A stretch of 64,000 nucleotides of DNA from contig NZ_JAESWA010000022.1 of NCBI RefSeq assembly GCF_016765615.1, positions 521,542-585,541 of the forward strand, in the 5' to 3' direction. Below are positions 54,888 through 62,164 of this stretch, piece after piece; position 1 is the stretch's first letter; every line of letters begins with the position of its first letter. The notes beneath the pieces are model-generated. The model ran no database searches and was not told the origin of the DNA. It saw only the letters and a program-made list of their open reading frames with translations. The stretch is from Clostridium paridis (GTDB lineage Bacteria > Bacillota > Clostridia > Clostridiales > Clostridiaceae). A program made the position numbers and the translations under genes.

Positions 54888-54934
54888 AGAGAAGTATATT
54901 GTTAGATATTAAAATCTGAACAATATACTTCTCT
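54888..54934. terminator. Bidirectional terminator after the deacetylase gene
   Basis: AGAGAAGTATATTGTT and AACAATATACTTCTCT form a perfect 16-bp stem with a 15-base loop. It serves the deacetylase gene and the convergent phosphatase gene. Confidence 0.85.
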
Positions 54935-54993
54935 TTATTTGTGTAACTACAAACAGTTAAATGATTTTAGACTTAGCTATTTAAAATATAAAT

Positions 54994-55575
54994 TTACTTT
55001 TTACCCTCAAATTCTTTTTTCACAATCAATAACTCTTCTTTTCCAATATATTTAACTCCATCAAAATCAAGACGAATTATGTATGGCATAAAATCAATAA
55101 TTCTCAAAAAATCATCGCAGCAATATGCTGGTTCAAAATAATTCAAAATCGTACTTAATGCTGTACCATGTGTTCCAATCACAATATTCGCATCTTTATA
55201 ATTATTTATAATTTCAAAGATTGCTTTTATATTACGTTCTTGAACCATTTTGAGCGACTCTCCACATTCTTCGTGAAAGTCAAGGTTGTCCCACCGTTTC
55301 TTAAACATCTCCATGTTATTACCGCTTAAGCCACTTTCACGTTCTCTTAATCTTTCATCCAAAATAATACTAATGCCATGTCCATCTGCACTTTCTTTTA
55401 TTGTATCGATGCTTCTTTTGTATGGGCTTGATATATAATAATCTATTTCCATTTCCCTAAAAAATTCAGTTACTCTTTTGGAATCATTCACCCCTTCATC
55501 ACTTAACGGACGTGTTCTGTCCTCATCCCAATCATGGTCTGGTTGAGCATGTCTTATAAAGTATATACTTGTCAT
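54994..55575 (-). CDS. Histidine phosphatase family protein (phosphoglycerate mutase-like)
   Basis: A 193-residue phosphatase. The catalytic motif is YFIRHAQPDHD and the second His lies in NIVIGTHGTALS. The start ATG (MTSIYF) has an AGGAGGAG site, so the longer reading with a hydrophobic lead is rejected. Close relatives have broad small-molecule phosphatase activity. Its gene is the last before the genomic-island boundary. Confidence 0.9.
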   Translation of the reverse strand: MTSIYFIRHAQPDHDWDEDRTRPLSDEGVNDSKRVTEFFREMEIDYYISSPYKRSIDTIKESADGHGISIILDERLRERESGLSGNNMEMFKKRWDNLDFHEECGESLKMVQERNIKAIFEIINNYKDANIVIGTHGTALSTILNYFEPAYCCDDFLRIIDFMPYIIRLDFDGVKYIGKEELLIVKKEFEGKK

Positions 55576-55812
55576 ACTTCTCCTCCTAAAAACAATTATA
55601 ATTATTAATCCCAATCCAATATCTAAATTATTTCATTTTACCCATATTAAATATCTTTATTATCCTATTCATAAATTAATTCATCTTTATATAATATATT
55701 AACTTTTAAAGATGCTAAAAATGATATACCTGATTACCTTTTATAAAATTAATAATCCCTAGATTATATACTTCGCCATCCCACTATGCTTTCCTTTTCA
55801 TAAACATGGAAA
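55576..55812. other. Intergenic region with no gene
   Basis: Very AT-rich. It contains no convincing frame, repeat or riboswitch. It must hold the promoter of the histidine phosphatase gene, but I could not pick boxes. One stretch (about 55740-55805, minus strand) reads as a short broken coding-like segment, not recognised. Confidence 0.35.
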
Positions 55813-55853
55813 AAGACACGTCCTACTAGCTTTACACTAATAAAACGTGTCTT
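55813..55853 (-). terminator. Terminator left over from the truncated gene at the island border
   Basis: AAGACACGT and ACGTGTCTT form a perfect stem followed on the minus strand by a T-run. It lies 30 bases beyond the stop of the 3' remnant at 55883, as a native terminator would. Confidence 0.75.
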
Positions 55854-55882
55854 GTATTTTAACTTAATTAATTCTAATTAAA

Positions 55883-55954
55883 TTATTTTGCTAAAGCTTC
55901 TTCAATAGCAACTGTAAGTGTTTTAAATAAGCCGATTAACATAGCATTTGTGTA
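55883..55954 (-). pseudogene. 23-codon 3' remnant of an unidentified gene, probable island attachment side
   Basis: On the minus strand a frame of 23 codons without a start ends in LFKTLTVAIEEALAK and stop, preceded by an in-frame stop. It reads like the amphipathic last helix of a protein. The rest of the gene is absent and the adjacent DNA is element-like. Elements that integrate into gene 3' ends leave such a copy at one border. I did not identify the source gene. Confidence 0.45.
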
Positions 55955-56223
55955 TTATAAGTGTATTACCATTAGATTCCTAGAGCTTTTTATAAGTTCT
56001 ATTCAGCAGAATCTAAAGTAACTTTTTTGAGAATTTGAATTACTTTATTTTAAGTGCTTCAAGTTCTCTTTTTTAGTTATACTTTAGCTGCAAATAAATT
56101 CTCATAGATTTTAATATCTATCTTAAGTAAAACTTTTATTAATAAATATATGCATTTACCCTTTACTATTTAATCAAAAAACAATAATCAATAATAGATT
56201 GTAGCTTTTATGTTACATATTTT
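55955..56223. other. AT-rich left end of the putative element
   Basis: No gene, terminator or inverted repeat was recognised. It may contain the element end and the 3' untranslated part of the DUF2971 gene. Confidence 0.35.
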
Positions 56224-57360
56224 TTAATATCTTAATGTTATATTTGACCTATAAATTCTATCTCCGATATCAAATCCTATATGATTTATATATTCTAATA
56301 AACCGTCCTTTGCAATTATATCTGAATTAATAGGTCCTATTGTTATGCTATCAATAGGAAATATCTTACTTCCTTCATATGACATAAACACTGATTCTAT
56401 ATAAGGCATGAAAATTCCATTTGATGTTCTAAAATTCAAGATTTCTTTCAGATTAAATTCATCAAAAACAGTAATCGTTATCCTAAATTCTTCTTCAGGA
56501 TAAAATCCTTTATTTTTGAAATATACTATAATTAATGAAAAACTTGCGGCTATTCCTTCCACAATTTCATCAATTATAAAGCTTAATTTTTCATCTTTAT
56601 AAATTCCTGAATTCGATTTAAAATCTAATTTATTATAATACTTCATGCAAATATCTTCATATAAAACTCTCAAATCATATAATATAAGTTCATTTTGTAT
56701 ATCTTCATTATAAATAACTCCACAAAAATCAACGAGTGGATATTTACCATTCATCATATTTTGATTATAAGTTTCTTCATCTAAAGTATAGTAATCTTTT
56801 ATTTCTCCATTACTACAACTATATTTAATTCTTTCTGATTCTTCACTAACTCCCCAATATCCTCCAAAAATAAATTTTCTTAACTTTTCAAAATTTATTC
56901 CTATACTGTATCCTGAATAATTAGAATAATTAGACCATAGCATTAATGAATCATTGTTAAGTGAAGTTGATAAGATAAATGTATTTTTACTTTTAATAAT
57001 AACTTTTTCTATTAATAATTTTATTTTTTCATCAAATAATTTATCAATCTCATTTTTATTCTCTATATTATTTTGTTTTTTCTTTATGTTTTCAGCACAC
57101 TCTTTAATTTTATTAATCCCATGCAAAAATTCAGTACTGTCGTTTAAATATTTTCCATTAGTAAATCTTAATGAACTATTATCTAAAATACCCTTTAATC
57201 CTTCAATACTTGTATAATGATAAATACTTGAGATTTCACTAATTTTTTTACCAGAAGCATCTTCCCATTTTCTTCTGAAATTCACTGACATCTCTAATAC
57301 ATTATGTTTTTTCATTATCACTTCAATTTCGTTAGTTTCTTGAGCACTTAATAACTCCAT
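56224..57360 (-). CDS. DUF2971-domain protein
   Basis: A 378-residue protein. The DUF2971 signature is clear near residues 45-75 (IYHYTSIEGLKGILDNSSLR, then FTNGKYLNDSTEF), with the later SLMLWSNYSNYSGYSIGI and PEEEFRITI. The family is found in phage, plasmid and defence neighbourhoods and has a fold related to some ADP-ribosyl or toxin-like enzymes, but its function is unproven. The ribosome site is AAAGGGG. It is the last gene of the element on this side. Confidence 0.82.
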   Translation of the reverse strand: MELLSAQETNEIEVIMKKHNVLEMSVNFRRKWEDASGKKISEISSIYHYTSIEGLKGILDNSSLRFTNGKYLNDSTEFLHGINKIKECAENIKKKQNNIENKNEIDKLFDEKIKLLIEKVIIKSKNTFILSTSLNNDSLMLWSNYSNYSGYSIGINFEKLRKFIFGGYWGVSEESERIKYSCSNGEIKDYYTLDEETYNQNMMNGKYPLVDFCGVIYNEDIQNELILYDLRVLYEDICMKYYNKLDFKSNSGIYKDEKLSFIIDEIVEGIAASFSLIIVYFKNKGFYPEEEFRITITVFDEFNLKEILNFRTSNGIFMPYIESVFMSYEGSKIFPIDSITIGPINSDIIAKDGLLEYINHIGFDIGDRIYRSNITLRY

Positions 57361-57420
57361 ATCCTCTTAATCCCCTTTACCCTGTTAAACTTTATATTAA
57401 TCTTATCCTTTACATATATA

Positions 57421-57924
57421 CTACACCTTATTTATATCCTCTTTCGTTTCTCTATAATCGAACGCACAAATTACTCTACTACCATATATAATTCCTAATT
57501 CCTTTTTTATTTTACAAAATCCTTTAATCGTCTCATTAGTTGTTTTTATAATAAAGTTACTACAAGAATTACATTTTCTTTTTTCTTTCTTCTTTCCATG
57601 TCCTTCACAACTCACAATGTTTACACCTACAAGATAATTACGCAAATTTTCAGCATCTTCTATTACTTCTAAGCTTTTTCCTTCATTATTATGCAATATA
57701 AACCTTACTGTTTTTTTATCACCACATACTTTAAACTTACAATCATTATCTAATTCATTGAATTCATGTATAAATTTAAAATCTGAAAAACAGTCTTCTG
57801 TGAGTCCAAATCCATTGTAATTGTAATTAATATAAATATGCCCTTTAAAATTTTCTTTTTGCAAAGTATATTCAATTATATAATCTCTACTTTTATAACT
57901 ATCAGAAATATCATTATATAACAT
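57421..57924 (-). CDS. Small protein with a C-terminal zinc-type cysteine cluster
   Basis: A 167-residue protein, not recognised. The C-terminal part has CNSCSNF, then GFCKIKKEL and VICAFDYRE: a C-x2-C...C...C set that could bind zinc. The N-terminal part is beta-rich and has no enzyme motif. It lies 60 bases upstream of the DUF2971 gene on the same strand. The start ATG follows a GAGGGGTGGA site. Confidence 0.7.
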   Translation of the reverse strand: MLYNDISDSYKSRDYIIEYTLQKENFKGHIYINYNYNGFGLTEDCFSDFKFIHEFNELDNDCKFKVCGDKKTVRFILHNNEGKSLEVIEDAENLRNYLVGVNIVSCEGHGKKKEKRKCNSCSNFIIKTTNETIKGFCKIKKELGIIYGSRVICAFDYRETKEDINKV

Positions 57925-58060
57925 TTATATCCACCCCTCACTTACTATAATTATACAAAAAAGCCACTTAATTTTCTACAGATGTCTTTTTCCATGAATT
58001 AATGCAATTTTATTTTCTATATACTTATTTAAATTTACTAAAAATATCTATTTATTAATA

Positions 58061-58092
58061 AAAAAAGTGATGATATTTTAATATCACCACTC
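58061..58092 (-). terminator. Terminator of the rnhA-rnlA-rnlB operon
   Basis: AGTGATGATAT and ATATCACCACT pair with one G-T mismatch. The preceding A-run gives a seven-T tract on the minus strand, about 50 bases past the rnlB stop. Confidence 0.85.
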
Positions 58093-58142
58093 TAAAAGCA
58101 TACGCAATTATTGCAAACTTTGACTTAATTAATAATTCTATA

Positions 58143-58499
58143 TTAAATTAATCCATTTTCTACAATATAACGATGTGCATCTGACAAAATCCCCCTATTA
58201 AGCACATCTTTATGAGACATATAGAATTGATTACTTTTCTTCCTTATAGTTGTGCTGACATTAGAAACAACTTTAAGTGTAGAAAAGTCTAGATCATCCC
58301 CATTAAAGTATACTTCTATATATCTATTACTACTTAATCCATTGCACAACAACAAATCTATTATTAACGTTCCAAAGTAATTTTGTTTTCTTAATTCATC
58401 TTGTAAAACATCTATTTCATCAAGCGGGCTAATATATGAAGTTGATAAAACAATACATTGATTTTCCATATTAAATTTCTCGATAAAAAAATTCTTCAT
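58143..58499 (-). CDS. rnlB: RnlB-type antitoxin
   Basis: A 118-residue protein (start at the ATG giving MKNFFIEK, behind AGGAGG). Its centre, GTLIIDLLLCNGLSSNRYIE (about 43-62), matches the core of E. coli RnlB (as I recall, GEILFDLLCANGPEWNRFVT), and the length is near RnlB's 123 residues. It is the third gene of the rnhA-rnlA-rnlB operon, 29 bases after the toxin gene, in the same toxin-first order as E. coli. RnlB neutralises RnlA in normal growth, and its loss after phage infection frees the toxin. Confidence 0.82.
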   Translation of the reverse strand: MKNFFIEKFNMENQCIVLSTSYISPLDEIDVLQDELRKQNYFGTLIIDLLLCNGLSSNRYIEVYFNGDDLDFSTLKVVSNVSTTIRKKSNQFYMSHKDVLNRGILSDAHRYIVENGLI

Positions 58500-58528
58500 A
58501 CTTAAACCTCCTTTTCTCAATAAAAATT

Positions 58529-59602
58529 CTACACTATTAACTCATAATATTTTTCAAAAAATTCGCAAACTTTATAAATAATTACTTCTGCATCACTAGA
58601 ATTTTCTAATTTTTTAGTTGCTGGTAATATCTGTTTTGTATGAAATAGCACGTGTCTATTTTTTGCAAAAAAGTCATATGTCTCTTCCAAAGGATTTTTA
58701 TACGCTACATCTTTTAATACAACAACCGGATTTAGAATTTTACAGCCAAGTTTACCATCTATAAAAATAGGAGTTCTTTTCCCTACTATTTTTATCGCAA
58801 AACCATTTAAATCATTTATAACTGTTCCATTTTTTAATAAAATTTGTTTAATGAAAGCTTCAAGACCTTTTAAAGCTGGGAAAGCCCAAACTGAAAAGTC
58901 CCTACATTCTGTTTTACTCTTTACTTGAACAAATGAATCATATAAATAATCTTTTAATTGGGAGTCTAATTTATCATATGCTTTGGGAACGCTTTTTCTT
59001 AGTATACTTTCTATAATATCTTCTTGTATATCTTCTTGTATATCAATATTTTCTATACCAGCACCCAAAGGATTTAAAAAACACTTCATTTCAGAGTATA
59101 ACTTTAGTAAATAACCTTGAAATAAAATCTTATCACTGCTATAGAAGAAAGTCAACGTCATTTTATCTCCAATCTCACTTATAAATTGATATAGATTTTT
59201 TATTTCATCGTCATAATTCTTGACAACTTTTACCCCTTTTATACCTGATAAATACTTTACTAATTCGTCAAATATACTTTTTGTTGTCTTAATGACTATT
59301 GTATCACTTTTAATTTCAGTATAATCTAATTCATTTACTATATAGTCAGCCAGTTCGAATCCTCTTCTTTTATTTTCTTCATCTCCAATTGGTAATATAG
59401 TAGTTTTATTATCTTTCCTAAAATAAAAATCTATCTCAAGAGTACTGTCTTCGAATTCTATTTTATATCTAGTTTGTCCAATTCCTTTATTTATTTCTAT
59501 AGGTGGATGAATTGTATAAGCCCCACTTTTTGTTTTACAAAACTTTTCCATAGCATCTTCAACATCTACTTTACTAATTAACAACTTTGAATAATTACCC
59601 AC
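58529..59602 (-). CDS. rnlA: RnlA-type HEPN ribonuclease toxin
   Basis: A 357-residue protein, the same length as E. coli RnlA. The C-terminal HEPN part has Asp235 and Glu248 in RDFSVWAFPALKGLEAF, 13 residues apart as in RnlA (Asp245/Glu258 by memory), and the catalytic R-x4-H as Arg316 and His321 in NRHVLFHTKQ, close to RHSLFH of RnlA. It ends YYELIV, against LYIV. RnlA is an endoribonuclease that degrades mRNA and blocks phage such as T4 dmd mutants. The GTG start directly abuts the rnhA stop, with AGGAGA 11 bases upstream, so the two are translationally coupled. Confidence 0.85.
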   Translation of the reverse strand: MGNYSKLLISKVDVEDAMEKFCKTKSGAYTIHPPIEINKGIGQTRYKIEFEDSTLEIDFYFRKDNKTTILPIGDEENKRRGFELADYIVNELDYTEIKSDTIVIKTTKSIFDELVKYLSGIKGVKVVKNYDDEIKNLYQFISEIGDKMTLTFFYSSDKILFQGYLLKLYSEMKCFLNPLGAGIENIDIQEDIQEDIIESILRKSVPKAYDKLDSQLKDYLYDSFVQVKSKTECRDFSVWAFPALKGLEAFIKQILLKNGTVINDLNGFAIKIVGKRTPIFIDGKLGCKILNPVVVLKDVAYKNPLEETYDFFAKNRHVLFHTKQILPATKKLENSSDAEVIIYKVCEFFEKYYELIV

Positions 59603-60499
59603 CTAAAACACATCTCCTATCATAAATTTTCTCACCAAATCTTCATTTTCCAGCATTACATAAAAAACAATCTCATTATTAACGATATTAACTTCTATCT
59701 CTAACTCTTTAATATCGCTCAATTTACGTTTTTCCTTTTTCCACAAAGCTTTAAACTTGTCCATCATAGAATCCGTATCAATACGCTTCCCTGACGTAAC
59801 AATATTGAACACGGGTTCAATTTTTCCACTTTTAACTTTAGATTTTTTCAAATCAGCTTTTGAATTTTCACATGAATTTTCAATTTCATCATTTACATCA
59901 TTATCATATATAGCACTTCGTGCAATCACATCTACTTCATCATTATACTTATCACCGCTATGTGATTTAACTTTTACAAATCTGACATCTATTGAATTCT
60001 TTATGCTATTAGAAAACATACTATACTCTTTTGTAAGTTTAGTATTGCTTTTCCATTCACCAGTAAACCACTTTTCTATTCCCAAATAATCATAGTATAT
60101 ATTCAATACTTTTATATTATTATCTAACGCATATTGCATAGTTTTTGTTGCAGCAATAACTTCCCCAGCAACATTTCTTAATTCTATTAATTCTTTATCA
60201 TTTCCATTGCCTTTTATAATATGTTTTATTCCTTTATGAAAGATTATAGAACCGTATCCATATATCTTTATACTAGCATCGTAACTTCCATCAACATATG
60301 CTATAGCTGAATTTTCATCAAAATCTTCCAAATTGCTTTTTTCAACATTATTTCCATCATTAAGAAAACTTTTTGCTTCTTCCAAAGATGCGAAAGACTT
60401 AAAACTAGCGTTATTAAAACCCTTTACCTGTTTCTCACACTCCGCCCAAGAAGTAAATATGCCTCTATTTCTTCCGCTTTTTACAGCATAATATTTCAT
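59603..60499 (-). CDS. rnhA: RNase HI with viroplasmin-type N-terminus and C-terminal extension, linked to RnlA
   Basis: A 298-residue protein. The N-terminal RNA:DNA-binding domain (1-45) reads YYAVKSGRNRGIFTSWAECE. The RNase H core (about 64-196) keeps all acidic ligands: Asp70 (YVDGSYD), Glu113 (AGEVIAA), Asp137 (YYDYLG) and Asp190 (NDEVDVIA), plus His180 in KVKSHSGD. Residues 197-298 are an extra acidic then Lys-rich and beta-like domain not in ordinary RNase HI. It heads the operon with rnlA. In E. coli, RNase HI is required for RnlA activation and for RnlB control, so this copy probably is the dedicated partner. Confidence 0.85.
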   Translation of the reverse strand: MKYYAVKSGRNRGIFTSWAECEKQVKGFNNASFKSFASLEEAKSFLNDGNNVEKSNLEDFDENSAIAYVDGSYDASIKIYGYGSIIFHKGIKHIIKGNGNDKELIELRNVAGEVIAATKTMQYALDNNIKVLNIYYDYLGIEKWFTGEWKSNTKLTKEYSMFSNSIKNSIDVRFVKVKSHSGDKYNDEVDVIARSAIYDNDVNDEIENSCENSKADLKKSKVKSGKIEPVFNIVTSGKRIDTDSMMDKFKALWKKEKRKLSDIKELEIEVNIVNNEIVFYVMLENEDLVRKFMIGDVF

Positions 60500-60520
60500 C
60501 TTTTTTCACCCCTTTACATA

Positions 60521-60526
60521 ATTATA
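60521..60526 (-). promoter_or_regulatory. Probable -10 box of the rnhA-rnlA-rnlB operon
   Basis: A perfect TATAAT on the minus strand lies 22 bases before the rnhA ATG. No good -35 box is at 16-18 bases. The predicted transcript would start just ahead of the AAAGGGGTGA ribosome site. Confidence 0.45.
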
Positions 60527-60630
60527 CTATATGATTCCATCTATTTCTATTACTATATTAATTTGTATTATTTATTTATAAAATTACAATTGTGTAAGTT
60601 AATCCTTTCATTATTTAGATGCTAATCATT

Positions 60631-61182
60631 CTAATTTAAATAACCTTTTCCATTTAGAACTCCTTGAATCTCCATATTATTAATCAAATAATTATTACCT
60701 TCTTTATTTAAATTTAAAGTTAATATTGTTTGAGTTGTTGTTTTAACATTATTTATCGTAAAGCTATTCCAAACTCTTACAAGAACTTTTCCTTCTTTTA
60801 AATCAGTAATATAAATCTCTGATTTGTCATAAGTAGATTTATACTTAACCTTTGTGTCTGTAGTTTGTAAATTATTCTTGCTAAGAAAATCATTCGTTAC
60901 ATATTCCTTAATGCTATCACTTCTATTTGTTTTTTCATCATATTGAAAAATTGCTTTCAAAAAGGTTTCAGATACAGACTTAACCTTATCAATATCCTCA
61001 TTATCACTTATATTTGAAAGCAATTCTCTATTCTCTTTATTCAACTTTTCTATAGTAGCTATATTTTTACTATTTTCACTAGCAAGAACTTTATATTTAT
61101 TGGTAATCCTATTTAAGTTATAACCTAAATAAGCTATAGGAATTATAACAACTAACACTAAAATAATACTTTTATTTCTCAT
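60631..61182 (-). CDS. TcpC/VirB8-like conjugal transfer protein (short)
   Basis: A 183-residue protein with one N-terminal membrane helix (about 5-25), a short coiled coil (about 35-58) and an NTF2-like domain (about 65-180). The segment SVSETFLKAIFQYDEKTNRS resembles TcpC/Orf13 of Tn916-type elements, though TcpC is longer and usually has two such domains. It lies 16 bases after the lysozyme-NlpC gene, where orf13 is in Tn916. It is probably a scaffold protein of the transfer channel. Confidence 0.65.
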   Translation of the reverse strand: MRNKSIILVLVVIIPIAYLGYNLNRITNKYKVLASENSKNIATIEKLNKENRELLSNISDNEDIDKVKSVSETFLKAIFQYDEKTNRSDSIKEYVTNDFLSKNNLQTTDTKVKYKSTYDKSEIYITDLKEGKVLVRVWNSFTINNVKTTTQTILTLNLNKEGNNYLINNMEIQGVLNGKGYLN

Positions 61183-61198
61183 TTATAAATTACTCCTT

Positions 61199-62164
61199 TT
61201 ATTTTATTCTTCCAGCACATACAAAATGTTTTTGCCAATAATCAGTATTTATATTCTCATATCCAATAGGATCACCAGCATGATACATTATGTTATCACC
61301 TACATAAATTCCTACATGAGTAATATAATCACTTGTAGAATAAGTATTTTTAAAGAAAAGTAAATCCCCTTGTTTAGCTTCACTCAATGGTATATGCGTC
61401 ATAGAATCATATTGCATTTGTGCAGTACGAGGTAATGAAATACCAATTGAATTATAAGCCCATTTAGTTAATCCACTACAGTCAAAACTTGTTTCTGGTG
61501 TTTCCCCTCCAAATCTATAAGGATAGCCTTGATACTTTAATACTTCCTCCATCATCTTTTTAAATTCTTCATCACCTACACTAGCTCCTGAACTCAAATA
61601 TCTCATTACGTGTTCTACATATAATATATCTCCATATGCACTCCAACCATTTTGAATAGCCATCATATCAGAAAATTCCTTTGCATTTTCTGGAGTATAT
61701 CCCCCCCTACTTTTAGCCCATGAAACATACCCATTTCCAAAATTATATCCTTGCAAAGCAAGTTTCAGATCGCCAGCCTCTTTCCATACACTAGCCCACA
61801 CTTGAACACCTACTTCTATAGAATATATTGGGTCTGTTATACCATTAGGTATCCTCGGATACCTTGTATTATATCCGCTCTCACTTGCTTGCATTGGGTC
61901 AAGACCTTGTCCACCGCTTTCTTGCATCATTATAGCCAGTATTATATTTATCTGGTCTTTAATATCATATTTATCGCAATATTCTTCGACTAAAGGCTTA
62001 TATTTTAATACATCTGCTGAAATTGAGACATATTCATAATTAACATTATCATTATCATTTTTAACTGATACCACTGAAGCTAAGAGAACCACTCCAATAA
62101 CTAATGAAAAAAAAATGATAGGTATTAAAACAATACCTATCTTTATCTTTATAAATTTATTCAT
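61199..62164 (-). CDS. Conjugation-associated lysozyme-NlpC/P60 cell-wall hydrolase (Tn916 Orf14-like)
   Basis: A 321-residue protein: membrane anchor (about 8-30), a lytic transglycosylase/lysozyme-like domain (about 55-185) with Glu in LAIMMQESGGQGLDPMQ, and a C40 peptidase (about 205-321) with catalytic Cys in SFDCSGLTKW and His in ITHVGIYVG. It opens the peptidoglycan for the mating channel. The start overlaps the upstream gene by eight bases. The two-domain build is diagnostic for Gram-positive ICEs. Confidence 0.93.
   Translation of the reverse strand: MNKFIKIKIGIVLIPIIFFSLVIGVVLLASVVSVKNDNDNVNYEYVSISADVLKYKPLVEEYCDKYDIKDQINIILAIMMQESGGQGLDPMQASESGYNTRYPRIPNGITDPIYSIEVGVQVWASVWKEAGDLKLALQGYNFGNGYVSWAKSRGGYTPENAKEFSDMMAIQNGWSAYGDILYVEHVMRYLSSGASVGDEEFKKMMEEVLKYQGYPYRFGGETPETSFDCSGLTKWAYNSIGISLPRTAQMQYDSMTHIPLSEAKQGDLLFFKNTYSTSDYITHVGIYVGDNIMYHAGDPIGYENINTDYWQKHFVCAGRIK

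Noticed and set aside
55576-55812. Short coding-like stretch near 55740-55805 on the minus strand
   Set aside because: It is interrupted by a stop, very short, and matches no family I can name.
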